Of a DNA stretch of 64,000 nt, positions 51,069 through 59,039 are shown in pieces. A program made the position numbers and the translations under genes. The notes under the pieces are model-generated. The model searched no databases. It saw only the letters and a program-made list of their open reading frames with translations, and was not told the origin of the DNA. Source of the stretch: DATGMB01 sp035293845 (GTDB taxonomy: Bacteria > Acidobacteriota > Terriglobia > Bryobacterales > Bryobacteraceae); NCBI GenBank assembly GCA_035293845.1, contig DATGMB010000240.1, positions 1 through 64,000 on the forward strand, read 5' to 3'. Every line of letters starts with the position of its first letter. Within the stretch, counting starts at the first letter, position 1.

Positions 51069-51455
51069 TTAGCTCGCTCCGTGCCTTCGGCGCCGCTCCG
51101 CCGCCCGGACTTCGAGTTCGTTCAGCCCGAAATAGTGGGCCACTTCATGCCAGACGGTTTCGTCCACCATGCGCTTCAGGTGTTCGGGGCTGTGCGCGAG
51201 GCGTTCGTGCGGTCCCTGGAAAATCACGATCCGGTCCGGCATGGCGTACGGCTCGAACACGCTGCGCGTGGGTAGCGGCCGGCCTTCGTAGAGACCCAGC
51301 AGCGTCCCGCCGCGCGGCACGCCGCCGCGCGCGAGTTGCGCCGGCGAGGGTTCCGCTTCCACCAGGATCGCCACGTTCTGCAGACGGCGGCGGAAGCGCG
51401 TGGGAATGCGGGCGCAGGCCTCGGCGACCAGGCGGTCGAACTCGCGGGAATCCAT
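51069..51455 (-). CDS. Zincin-like metallopeptidase family protein
   Basis: The 128-residue protein carries HEVAHYFGLNE, an HExxH zinc site followed by a glutamate, near the C-terminus, preceded by RIVIFQGPHER. This is the small metallopeptidase family often placed beside housekeeping genes; catalytic activity is not established. The ATG has TAGAAT (51469-51464) 8 nt upstream and no Shine-Dalgarno. It is convergent with the glycosidase gene, 5 bases apart. Confidence 0.85.
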   Translation of the reverse strand: MDSREFDRLVAEACARIPTRFRRRLQNVAILVEAEPSPAQLARGGVPRGGTLLGLYEGRPLPTRSVFEPYAMPDRIVIFQGPHERLAHSPEHLKRMVDETVWHEVAHYFGLNELEVRAAERRRRHGAS

Positions 51456-51522
51456 CTGTTGTTATTCTATTTCCCGGCCGAAACCGCCGCTGAGAGTGGA
51501 TGCGCGCCAGGCTCGTGGCGGA

Positions 51523-51615
51523 CGAAAAACCGCTAACGATTAGCGGCCGATCACGCTAACCTGCTGATTCCACAAGTCCGAAAATTCCAAAACCGCTAAA
51601 ATTAGCGGTTTTTCG
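51523..51615. repeat. 14-bp inverted repeat enclosing two palindromes
   Basis: CGAAAAACCGCTAA (51523-51536) is the exact reverse complement of TTAGCGGTTTTTCG (51602-51615), and each arm is itself half of a shorter palindrome. The 65-bp interior has no gene. The form resembles a small MITE/REP-like element. Confidence 0.75.
51589..51613 (+). terminator. Rho-independent terminator-like hairpin
   Basis: AAAACCGCTAA (51589-51599) and TTAGCGGTTTT (51602-51612) make an 11-bp stem with a run of T on the plus strand and, on the minus strand, a matching T run. It can act in either direction, but no gene ends close upstream on the plus strand (nearest 51063). Confidence 0.5.
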
Positions 51616-51744
51616 TTTCTCGAAGCGATTTCACGGCCCGCTTCCGGCTGGCTGGACCCCCGTGCTGCCGACTTGCCGGGCTCCGGATTCGAGCCAGTCA
51701 TCCGTGTCCGCAACGAGGAGCGGAAAATCGGCGGGGCCTGCTGT

Positions 51745-51750
51745 TATTCT
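51745..51750 (+). promoter_or_regulatory. -10-like TATTCT of cmk
   Basis: TATTCT ends 5 nt before the TTG start of cmk, again a leaderless layout. The surrounding 13-mer is duplicated at 51460-51472, next to the metallopeptidase start. Confidence 0.45.
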
Positions 51751-51755
51751 ATTTT

Positions 51756-52448
51756 TTGGCCGCTAACCAAACCAGACGAATCGTAGTCGCCATCGACGGC
51801 CCATCCGGCGCGGGCAAAAGCACCATCGCGCGGCGCGTCGCCGAACGCCTCGGCTTCACCTATATCGATACCGGCGCCATGTACCGCGCCGTGGCGCTGT
51901 GGGGCGTGCGCCAGGGCGTGAGCCCGGACGATATGCACCGCATGGAGCAGCTTGCGCTGGCGGCGACCATCGACCTCTCGCCCGGCCGCATCTGCCTCAA
52001 CGGAGAAGATGTGACCGAGGCCATCCGCACGCCCGAGGTCTCGAACGGCGCCTCGCGAATCGCCGTCATCCCGGGCGTCCGCCGCGCCATGGTCGCCAAA
52101 CAGCGCGAGCTGGGCGAGCGCATGAGCGTGGTGATGGAAGGCCGCGATATCGGCACGGTGGTATTTCCCCGCGCGGACGTCAAAATCTACCTGGATGCCC
52201 ACCCTCCGGAGCGCGTCCGCCGGCGCCTGAAGGAAGTGAACGCCAAAGGCGAAACGGTCACCGAGGCGGACCTGACGGCGCAGATGCGGGAGCGGGACCA
52301 GCGCGACAGCACGCGCGCCGATGCGCCGCTCTCGCAGGCGCCCGATGCCGTCTATCTCGACTCCACGGGTCTCAGCATCGAGGAGGTCGAAGAAGCGGTG
52401 CTGCGCATCGTGCGCTCGCGCGTGAGCAACGGAAAGGAAATGCGGTGA
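51756..52448 (+). CDS. cmk: Cytidylate kinase
   Basis: The TTG start at 51756 leads within ten codons to IVVAIDGPSGAGKSTIARRV, the P-loop, so no shorter start is possible without losing it. The 230-residue protein has FTYIDTGAMYRAVALWGVRQ, VVMEGRDIGTVVFPRADVKI and HPPERVRRRLKEVNAKGE. It phosphorylates CMP and dCMP. Its TGA overlaps the GTG start of lysC, so the two are coupled. Confidence 0.93.
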   Translation: MAANQTRRIVVAIDGPSGAGKSTIARRVAERLGFTYIDTGAMYRAVALWGVRQGVSPDDMHRMEQLALAATIDLSPGRICLNGEDVTEAIRTPEVSNGASRIAVIPGVRRAMVAKQRELGERMSVVMEGRDIGTVVFPRADVKIYLDAHPPERVRRRLKEVNAKGETVTEADLTAQMRERDQRDSTRADAPLSQAPDAVYLDSTGLSIEEVEEAVLRIVRSRVSNGKEMR

Positions 52449-53902
52449 AGGATCTGCTCGTGATGAAATTCGGCGGCACCAGCGTGGGCTCGGCCGAGCG
52501 CATGCGCGCCGCCGCCCGTCTCGCCGCCGAGGAAGTCCGGCGGCGGCCCGTGGTGCTGGTGGTTTCGGCGATGTCCAAAATCACCGACCTGCTGCTCGAT
52601 ACCATGCGGCACGCCGAAGGCGGCGACCAGGCCGGGATCGGGCGCAACCTCGCCGCGCTGCGCGAGCGCCACGAACAGGCCTGCCGCGAGCTGCTGCCGG
52701 AGCCTTGCCAGGCCGCCGCGCTGGCGCAGGTCCGCGAGCTGATCGCCGAATTCGAGCGCATCGTGCGCGGCATGGCGCTGCTCAACGAGCGGCCGCCGCG
52801 GTCCGTGGATGAAGCGGTGGCGGCCGGCGAACGGCTCTCCTCGGTGCTTGTGGCCGCGCACCTGAACGCCGAAGGCATTCCGGCCGCGGCGGTCAACGCC
52901 TGGAACGTGGTGGTCACGGACGCCGTTTTCGGCAATGCCTCGCCCCTCATGGAGCCCACCCGTGAAAAGGCGAAGGCGGCGCTGCTGCCGCTGCTGGCCG
53001 AAGGGCGAATGCCCGTGGTCACCGGGTTCAACGGCGCGACCGCCGACGGCCGCCCGACCACGCTGGGGCGCGGCGGCTCCGATTTTTCGGCTTCGATTAT
53101 TGCCGCCGCTCTCGACGCGGCCGAGCTGTGGATCTGGACCGACGTCGATGGCATCATGAGCGCCGATCCGCGCCTGGTGCCGGACGCCCAGGTGCTGGCC
53201 GAAATCACCTACGCCGAAGCGGCCGAGCTGGCTTATAACGGCGCCAAAGTGCTGCACCCGCGGACGCTGGCGCCGCTGGTCGAAAAGAAGATTCCGGTCT
53301 GGAGTAAGAACAGCTTCGCGCCGGAAAAACCGGGGACGAAGATCGTGCCCGCGGTAGCGTTCGCGGGCGGCGCGCGCGCCGTGGCTTCCATGCCCAACGT
53401 GGCGCTGGTGTCGCTCGAGCCGGCCAGCCCCGAGCTGAACGGCGTGCAGGTCATGGCGCGGGCGCTCGATGCCGTGGCGCGGTCCAACGTCGAGGTGCTG
53501 TTGCTTTCGAGCTCCAGTTACCGCCAGAATTTCTGCTTCCTGGTGCGGCAGGAGGAACTGGAGCGCTCGGTGGCGGCCATTGAAGCGGCGCTCGCGCTGG
53601 AGCTCGCCCACGGCTATCTCAAGCCATTGCAGGTTGACCGCCAGGTCGGGCTGCTGGCCGCGGTCGGGGAGGGCATGCAGGGGCAGGCCGGCCTTGCGGG
53701 CCGCATTTTTACGGCCATCTCCCGCGCCCATGTGAACGTCATCGCCATCGCACAGGGATCGAGCGAGCTCACCATCGCGGTTGTGGTGGGCCGCGACGGC
53801 CTCGAACGGGCCGTCCGCGCGGTGCATGCCGAATGCGGCCTCGGCCTGCGCCCGCCGATGCCGGTGTTTACGTTTCCGATGGCAAGGCGGAGAGAGGAAT
53901 AG
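52445..53902 (+). CDS. lysC: Aspartate kinase
   Basis: The GTG at 52445 begins VKDLLVMKFGGTSVGSAERM. The 485-residue enzyme has the kinase domain (VSAMSKITDLLLDTMRHAEG, GFNGATADGRPTTLGRGGSD, DVDGIMSADPRLVPDAQVLA) and two C-terminal ACT domains ending GSSELTIAVVV. It phosphorylates aspartate in lysine, threonine and methionine synthesis and is usually feedback-inhibited by lysine or threonine at the ACT site. The stop TAG (53900-53902) is the first unit of a heptamer array. Confidence 0.95.
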   Translation: MKDLLVMKFGGTSVGSAERMRAAARLAAEEVRRRPVVLVVSAMSKITDLLLDTMRHAEGGDQAGIGRNLAALRERHEQACRELLPEPCQAAALAQVRELIAEFERIVRGMALLNERPPRSVDEAVAAGERLSSVLVAAHLNAEGIPAAAVNAWNVVVTDAVFGNASPLMEPTREKAKAALLPLLAEGRMPVVTGFNGATADGRPTTLGRGGSDFSASIIAAALDAAELWIWTDVDGIMSADPRLVPDAQVLAEITYAEAAELAYNGAKVLHPRTLAPLVEKKIPVWSKNSFAPEKPGTKIVPAVAFAGGARAVASMPNVALVSLEPASPELNGVQVMARALDAVARSNVEVLLLSSSSYRQNFCFLVRQEELERSVAAIEAALALELAHGYLKPLQVDRQVGLLAAVGEGMQGQAGLAGRIFTAISRAHVNVIAIAQGSSELTIAVVVGRDGLERAVRAVHAECGLGLRPPMPVFTFPMARRREE

Positions 53903-53980
53903 GAGTCAGGAGCCAGGAGACAGGAGCGGGAATTGCGGCGCCGGCCGCTCCTGACTCGTGTCTTCTGACTCCTCACTCCC
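53900..53980 (+). terminator. Opposed heptamer arrays after lysC
   Basis: Four phased units TAGGAGT, CAGGAGC, CAGGAGA, CAGGAGC fill 53900-53927. Inverted units follow (GCTCCTG, ACTCGTG, TCTTCTG, ACTCCTC) from 53947. CAGGAGCGG (53921-53929) pairs perfectly with CCGCTCCTG (53945-53953), a 9-bp hairpin that could end the cmk-lysC transcript. Confidence 0.7.
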
Positions 53981-53988
53981 TTCTTCGC

Positions 53989-53994
53989 TATAAT
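53989..53994 (+). promoter_or_regulatory. TATAAT -10 element of the foldase gene
   Basis: A consensus TATAAT lies 39 nt before the ATG at 54034; the leader includes ATAGGAG. This is a conventional leadered promoter. Confidence 0.55.
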
Positions 53995-54033
53995 GGTATT
54001 TCCGCATAGGAGTCCAGGAGTCTTCTCACACAT

Positions 54034-55962
54034 ATGTTTGATCTGTTTCGCAGCCGAGATAAAGCCGTGCGCATCCTGCTCGGGGCGCTACTGGTTCTGG
54101 TGGCGCTGTCGATGCTGACTTACCTCATCCCCAGCTACGGCAACGGCGGATCGGCTGACACCAGCATCGTAGCCGAAGTCGGCAAGGAGCCCATCACCCA
54201 GCTCGAAGTGCAGCGGATCGTCCAGAACAGCATGCGGGGCCGCCAGCTTCCGCCCGAGCTGCTGCCGAACTACGTGCCTCAGATTGTCGATAACATCGTC
54301 ACGGAGCGAGCCCTCGAGTATGAGGCCCGCCGCCTCGGTCTGCAGGTGACCGACGCGCAGGTGAGCGACTACATCCGGCAGAACGTGCCGATGCTGTTTC
54401 AGGACGGCAAATTCGTGGGCACGCAGGCCTATGCGGCGTTCCTGGCCCAGCAAAATATGAGCATCCCGCAGTTTGAAAATGAGGTCCGCCGCCAGTTGCT
54501 GGTGACGCGCATGCGGGATATCGCGGTGCAGGGCGTGGTGGTGACGCCGCAGGAAATCGAGCAGGAATACCGCCGCAAGAACGAGAAGATCAAGATCGCT
54601 TACGTAAAGATTCCGTCCGACAAGTACAAGGCGGAAGTTGAGCCCACCCCGGCCGAAATCGAGCAGAACTTCAAGATCAACCAGGCGAAATACAACGTCC
54701 CGGAGCGCCGTAACCTGGCGATCCTGATCGCCGACCAGGCCAAGCTGGAGCAGACGGTCAGCCCGACCGATGCCGATCTGCAGCGTATCTACAATCAGAA
54801 CCAGTCCAACTACCGCGTTCCCGAGCAGGTCAAGGTGCGGCACATCCTGCTGAAGACGATGGGAAAGCCGGCATCGGATGAGGCCGCCATCAAGGCCAAG
54901 GCGGAAGATATTCTCAAGCAGGTGAAGGCCGGCGCGAATTTCGCCGACCTGGTGAAGAAGTACTCCGAGGACCCCGGTTCTGTGAATAGCGGCGGCGAAT
55001 ACACCGTGCAGCGCAACGGCCAGATGGTGAAGGAGTTTGAAGACGCAGCCTTCCGGCTGAAGCCCGGCGAGAGCGAAATCGTCAAGACGACCTACGGCTA
55101 CCACGTTTTTCAGGTGATGCAGCACGACCCCGCGCGGCTGAAGCCGTTCGATGAGGTCAAGGCTCAGATCGCCGCGGATTGGAAGAAGCAGCGCGTCAAC
55201 GACATGCTGCAGAACATCGAGGACAAGGCGCAGGGACTCCTGCAGAAGGACCCGGCGCATCCCGAGCAGGTGGCTGCTTCGTTGAACATGCAGGTGGTGC
55301 GGGCCGAAAACGTGGAGCCCGGCAAGCCGCTTCCGGAGATCGGTGTCAACAACGATTTCGACCAGGCCATCACGGGGCTAAAGGCGGGTGAAGTTTCGGC
55401 GCCCGTGGCCCTGCCCGGCAACAAGATCGCGCTCGCGGTCGTCACCGCCGTCCAGCCCGCCCGGCCGGCGACCCTCGACGAAGTGCGAAGCCAGGTGCGC
55501 GATGCCATGGTGCAGAACCGCCTCGCCGCCGCCGTGCAGAAGCACGCCAAGGAGCTGGTGGACAACGCCAAGGCGAATGGCGGCGACCTGGCCAAAGCCG
55601 CCAAGTCTATGGGCCTCGAAGCCAAGACGTCCGATGAAATCAAACGGGACGGCGCGATCGAAGGTGTCGGCTCCGCCGCCTACGTCCAGGAAGCCTTCCT
55701 GGACAAGGACGGGACGGTGTTCGGGCCGATTCCCACGCCGGATGGCACGCTCGTGGTCGAGGTGCTCAACCACATCCCGCCGGACATGTCGAAGCTGCCC
55801 GAGCAGCGCGCGGCGATTCGCGACGATCTGAAGCGGACCAAAGCGACCGATCGCGATTCGCTGTTCGAAGCCGGCCTGCGCGCCTCGCTCATCAAGCAGG
55901 GGACCATCAAGATCCACCAGGATGTGATCAACCGCATGATCGCCAATTACCGGGGCGCGTAA
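54034..55962 (+). CDS. PpiD/SurA-like periplasmic peptidyl-prolyl isomerase, membrane-anchored
   Basis: The 642-residue protein has a short cytoplasmic N-terminus (MFDLFRSRDKAV), one membrane helix (ILLGALLVLVALSMLTYLI), a SurA_N-like helical chaperone domain (AEVGKEPITQLEVQRIVQNS), and a parvulin domain: VRHILLKTMGKPASDEAAIK, ADLVKKYSEDPGSVNSGGEY, GYHVFQVMQHD. A second partly degenerate parvulin-like region follows (FLDKDGTVFGPIPTPDG). The architecture matches PpiD, a folding helper for exported proteins at the inner membrane. The DedA gene follows 4 bases later. Confidence 0.9.
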   Translation: MFDLFRSRDKAVRILLGALLVLVALSMLTYLIPSYGNGGSADTSIVAEVGKEPITQLEVQRIVQNSMRGRQLPPELLPNYVPQIVDNIVTERALEYEARRLGLQVTDAQVSDYIRQNVPMLFQDGKFVGTQAYAAFLAQQNMSIPQFENEVRRQLLVTRMRDIAVQGVVVTPQEIEQEYRRKNEKIKIAYVKIPSDKYKAEVEPTPAEIEQNFKINQAKYNVPERRNLAILIADQAKLEQTVSPTDADLQRIYNQNQSNYRVPEQVKVRHILLKTMGKPASDEAAIKAKAEDILKQVKAGANFADLVKKYSEDPGSVNSGGEYTVQRNGQMVKEFEDAAFRLKPGESEIVKTTYGYHVFQVMQHDPARLKPFDEVKAQIAADWKKQRVNDMLQNIEDKAQGLLQKDPAHPEQVAASLNMQVVRAENVEPGKPLPEIGVNNDFDQAITGLKAGEVSAPVALPGNKIALAVVTAVQPARPATLDEVRSQVRDAMVQNRLAAAVQKHAKELVDNAKANGGDLAKAAKSMGLEAKTSDEIKRDGAIEGVGSAAYVQEAFLDKDGTVFGPIPTPDGTLVVEVLNHIPPDMSKLPEQRAAIRDDLKRTKATDRDSLFEAGLRASLIKQGTIKIHQDVINRMIANYRGA

Positions 55963-55966
55963 CCGC

Positions 55967-56641
55967 GTGCTCCACTGGCTGCTGGACTTTTACCGCACGC
56001 TCACCAACCCGGAGCGCCTGATCGAGCTGCTGAGCACGATGCTTACGGGATGGCTCGGATACGCCGCTCTGTTCGCGATCGTGTTCTCGGAAACCGGCCT
56101 GCTGATCGGCCTGGTGCTGCCCGGCGATTCGCTCCTGTTCACCGTAGGCGTGGTCGCCGGCGCCGGGCACCTGGATATTTTTCTGGTCAACCTGCTGCTG
56201 GTCACGGCGGCCATCCTGGGCGATTCCACCGGCTACCTGCTGGGCCGCCAGACCGGCCCGCGCATCTTCAGCCGCCCGGATTCGCGCCTCTTTAAGCAGG
56301 AATACGTCACGCGCACCAAGGCGTTTTACGACCGCTACGGCGGCAAGACGATCCTGTTCGCGCGCTTCCTGCCGATTGTCCGCACCTTCGCCGCCTACCT
56401 GGCCGGCGTGGGCCAAATGCCGTACCTGCGCTTCCTGCCCTTCAGCATGGGCGGCGCGCTCGCCTCGGTCTCCCTGGTCACGCTGGCGGGCTACGGGCTG
56501 GGTGGAATCCCCGTGGTGCGGCAGAATTTCGATAAGGCGATCCTGGGGATCATCGCGCTTTCCCTGTTGCCCAGCGCGATTGAGTTCTGGAGAGCGCGGC
56601 GGGAATCGTCGCGCGCGGCGAACGGGAATTCCAGGAGCTAG
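55967..56641 (+). CDS. DedA-family membrane protein
   Basis: The GTG at 55967 starts a 224-residue protein with about five hydrophobic helices and DedA motifs: FSETGLLIGLVLPGDSLLF, AAILGDSTGYLLGRQTGPRI, FYDRYGGKTILFARFLPIVR and TFAAYLAGVGQMPYLRFLPF, which include the conserved acidic and arginine residues. DedA proteins translocate lipids such as undecaprenyl phosphate or phospholipids, or support proton gradients. The last residues (GNSRS) and the stop TAG (56639-56641) are read from a heptamer array. Confidence 0.9.
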   Translation: MLHWLLDFYRTLTNPERLIELLSTMLTGWLGYAALFAIVFSETGLLIGLVLPGDSLLFTVGVVAGAGHLDIFLVNLLLVTAAILGDSTGYLLGRQTGPRIFSRPDSRLFKQEYVTRTKAFYDRYGGKTILFARFLPIVRTFAAYLAGVGQMPYLRFLPFSMGGALASVSLVTLAGYGLGGIPVVRQNFDKAILGIIALSLLPSAIEFWRARRESSRAANGNSRS

Positions 56642-56771
56642 GAGTTAGGAGCTAGGAGAGCGGCGGCGTAGGCTCGAAGGAGGCGGCTGGTCTCATCGAG
56701 CACGGCAAGCAAATTCGCCCGTGTCGCCGTAGCCCAGGTCTTGCGTCAGGATCCTAACTCCTGCTCCCCTA
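56632..56771. terminator. Opposed heptamer arrays between convergent genes
   Basis: Plus units CAGGAGC, TAGGAGT, TAGGAGC, TAGGAGA at 56632-56659. Minus-strand units TAGGGGA, GCAGGAG, TTAGGAT at 56771-56751. GGAGTTAGGA (56641-56650) pairs with TCCTAACTCC (near 56752-56761). The stops of both flanking genes are TAG units of the arrays. Confidence 0.65.
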
Positions 56772-58043
56772 TACGAACCGGTACTCCCCGGGCACCGGCA
56801 GCGGCGGGACCGGCACCTTGACCTGGTAGCCGAACTCTTTCGGGAGTAAGTCCTGCTGCGAGTTCATCATCATGTCCCACGTGACTTTCTGGCCGGAGTA
56901 AGCCGCCTCGCGCCCCATCAGACACGTCATGGTGCTCTCGGCGACGGCCATCGCTTCGTTGATGTATGGTCCCTTGCCGAGAATGCTGTTCACCATATCG
57001 ACGTGCTCCTGCACGTAGGGGTCGACGGGGAGCCGCGCGCCGCGGAGTTGCACGCTGTCGATCACGCCCTTCGTGCCCACAATGCGCTCGCTGACGTTCT
57101 GCGCCGCGGGGTTGCGGTACTGTCGGCAGTGGCTTGAAAGGTGAACGCCGTTTGCGTAGACGAAATCGGCGTGCACGTGGTCGTAGATATTGCCGTACTC
57201 TTCCTCGCGCGGGCGCCAGGCCGCGCCGCCGCTCGCGACGGCCTCCACCGGGTGCGCGCCCATGAACCAGTTGCAGACATCGATATTGTGCAGGTGCTGC
57301 TCCACAATCTGATCGCCGGAGAGCCACACGTGCGCATACCAGTTTCGATGCTGGTATTCCATATCGCCCCACTTCGGGTCGCGCTTGTGGTTGGGGAACA
57401 CATCGCTCTGGAAATTGAGCACGGGCGTGCCGACCCAATTGGCGTCGAGCGCGACGATTTCGCCGAATTCGCCGTTCTTCAGGCGCTGGTACTTATCGAG
57501 ATACCAGGCCTGCGAGCGCCGCTGCGCGCCGGATTTCACGGTCAGCTTCATCTCTTCGGACTTTTTCGCCGCGGCCATGAAGCGGCGCAGGTTGACGGGA
57601 TCGGTGGCAAACGGCTTTTCGCAGAAGATGTGCTTTTTCGCTTCGACCGCGGCTTCGAAGTGCAGCGGGCGATAAGCCGGGTAAGTGGCCAGCATGACGA
57701 TATCGACCGATTCGATCACCTTCTTATATGCATCGAAGCCGATGAAGTGGTGCTCGGGATCGACCTTGACGCGGTCGGCGAGCGCCGGCGGCAGGCGCTT
57801 GGATTTGCGGAGACAGTCTTCCAGACGGTCTTCGAAAACGTCGGCCAGCGCGACGATCTCGACGTTGTCGCAGCCGGTGAGGATGTTCTGAATGGCCTGC
57901 GTGCCTCGGCCGCCGCAGCCGACGAGCCCGGCCTTGAGCTTCTCGTTGCCGGCGCCGCGCACCAGCTCCGGTTTCACGATCTGGAAAGCGGCGGCGCCCG
58001 CGGCGGCGGATGTTAAAAAGGACCTGCGCGTAGGATTCTGCAT
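56769..58043 (-). CDS. Tat-exported Gfo/Idh/MocA family oxidoreductase
   Basis: The start is MQNPTRRSFLTSAAAGAAAF (ATG at 58041-58043, AGGAGG upstream), a twin-arginine signal. The mature protein has the Rossmann NAD(P) motif GLVGCGGRGTQAIQNIL, ATYPAYRPLHFEAAVEAKKH with IFCEKPFATDP, and QHLHNIDVCNWFMGAHP holding the catalytic histidine. It has 424 residues. Export with a pre-bound nicotinamide cofactor is typical of the Planctomycetes/Acidobacteria subgroup, which works on glycosides in the periplasm. The stop TAG belongs to a heptamer array. Confidence 0.9.
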   Translation of the reverse strand: MQNPTRRSFLTSAAAGAAAFQIVKPELVRGAGNEKLKAGLVGCGGRGTQAIQNILTGCDNVEIVALADVFEDRLEDCLRKSKRLPPALADRVKVDPEHHFIGFDAYKKVIESVDIVMLATYPAYRPLHFEAAVEAKKHIFCEKPFATDPVNLRRFMAAAKKSEEMKLTVKSGAQRRSQAWYLDKYQRLKNGEFGEIVALDANWVGTPVLNFQSDVFPNHKRDPKWGDMEYQHRNWYAHVWLSGDQIVEQHLHNIDVCNWFMGAHPVEAVASGGAAWRPREEEYGNIYDHVHADFVYANGVHLSSHCRQYRNPAAQNVSERIVGTKGVIDSVQLRGARLPVDPYVQEHVDMVNSILGKGPYINEAMAVAESTMTCLMGREAAYSGQKVTWDMMMNSQQDLLPKEFGYQVKVPVPPLPVPGEYRFV

Positions 58044-58101
58044 GGGACCTCCTGGAACCGGCACCATTTTATCCGAATTCGAGGAGCGTGCGAGGGATGC
58101 C

Positions 58102-58860
58102 CTAAGGACGCCGCAGGATTTTGTGGACAATCTCCGGCCAGAATTCCTGCACGATATTGATGGGTATCGAGAGTAAGATCTGTTCCGACCCGTTCACCAG
58201 GGTGTATCTCGCCTTGCTTTCGCCGATCGGGATCCAGGTTGTGGAAACCGCGGTTGCGGCGTAATAACTGGTCAGGTTCGCGATGTTCACCGTGGTGTGC
58301 CCCTGGCTGTTGTACGTCAGGAAGCTGAAGGCGACCGCGTGGCGGATGCGCCGCTTGAAACCTGTTTGCCCGCTTGAGATGTAGCGGACGTCCTCATGCA
58401 ACGGGACGGCGAGCGCAGCCTGGAAGGTCCCCTGGAGGATTGCGGTCGCAAGTCGCGAGCCCAGCCGTTTGCCGTAGCCCTCAAACCCGCCGCCCCATGC
58501 GGAAGGTGAATTGCTCGCCTGGTCCAACACCAAAGATGTGAAGACCGGACCGACGTAAGCGCCCGCCGAAGCATAGTTCATCTTCCAATAAAGCTTCCAG
58601 CGCTCCCTTCCGGTCAGGGGACGCCAATTCAAGGCCGAAACAGAGCTCAGGCCAGTGATCGGATTCACATTGAGGGGCTGGTTCGGGGTTGCCGCGGGCG
58701 CACTCGGAGTTCCTGCCGGAGAACCGGGACCGGACGGTGGACCGCTGCCGCCGGGGGATTGTGCCAAAAGCCGCGCCGGCGTTATCAGACCCGCAACAGC
58801 CGCGAGGAAAAGCACGCTGGAGCCAAGCCGAACCTTCCTGAAGAGCCTGTCCGAAATCAT
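58102..58860 (-). CDS. Exported hypothetical protein
   Basis: The 252-residue protein has a signal peptide (GSSVLFLAAVAGLITPARLL), a Gly/Pro/Ser-rich stretch, and a conserved-looking helical domain with WRPLTGRERWKLYWKMNYAS, GFEGYGKRLGSRLATAILQG, LAVPLHEDVRYISSG and STTWIPIGESKA. I recognise it only as a type of acidobacterial protein without assigned function. The small hydrophobic segments could make it envelope-associated. The ATG is the first in frame. Confidence 0.7.
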   Translation of the reverse strand: MISDRLFRKVRLGSSVLFLAAVAGLITPARLLAQSPGGSGPPSGPGSPAGTPSAPAATPNQPLNVNPITGLSSVSALNWRPLTGRERWKLYWKMNYASAGAYVGPVFTSLVLDQASNSPSAWGGGFEGYGKRLGSRLATAILQGTFQAALAVPLHEDVRYISSGQTGFKRRIRHAVAFSFLTYNSQGHTTVNIANLTSYYAATAVSTTWIPIGESKARYTLVNGSEQILLSIPINIVQEFWPEIVHKILRRP

Positions 58861-59039
58861 GGATGCGAGCGGGAGCCGACCCCGTATCTGAGGAGATGCA
58901 AGCGGGCCTGAAAAGGATAAATAAATTTCCGGTCCGGCTAGGGCTGAAAGTCATCAGCCGATCTTTCCCGCAGGCGATCCGTCCTGCACACTGGCGAGCA
59001 ATCAGCCGTGCCCGCGCGAACCCACAGCGAACCGGCCGG

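Larger units (their letters stand above)
51456..51755. other. 300-bp noncoding region with related palindromes
   Basis: No protein gene is supported. The motif CGCTAA or its complement occurs repeatedly: CCGCTAA-CGA-TTAGCGG (51530-51546), ACGCTAACC (51554), CCGCTAA-AA-TTAGCGG (51593-51608) and CCGCTAACC just after 51759. A 13-mer TGTTATTCTATTT occurs at 51460-51472 and again at 51742-51754. Confidence 0.6.

Noticed and set aside
51540..51701. 53-codon minus-strand frame through the CCGCTAA palindromes (contains KPLILAVLEF and LWNQQ)
   Set aside because: It overlaps the inverted repeats and has no start signal. It may be a decayed repeat-encoded peptide but cannot be supported as a gene.
51675..51702. 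TGGCTCGAATCC-like string resembling a tRNA T-arm or attachment site
   Set aside because: No acceptor, D or anticodon arms fold around it on either strand.
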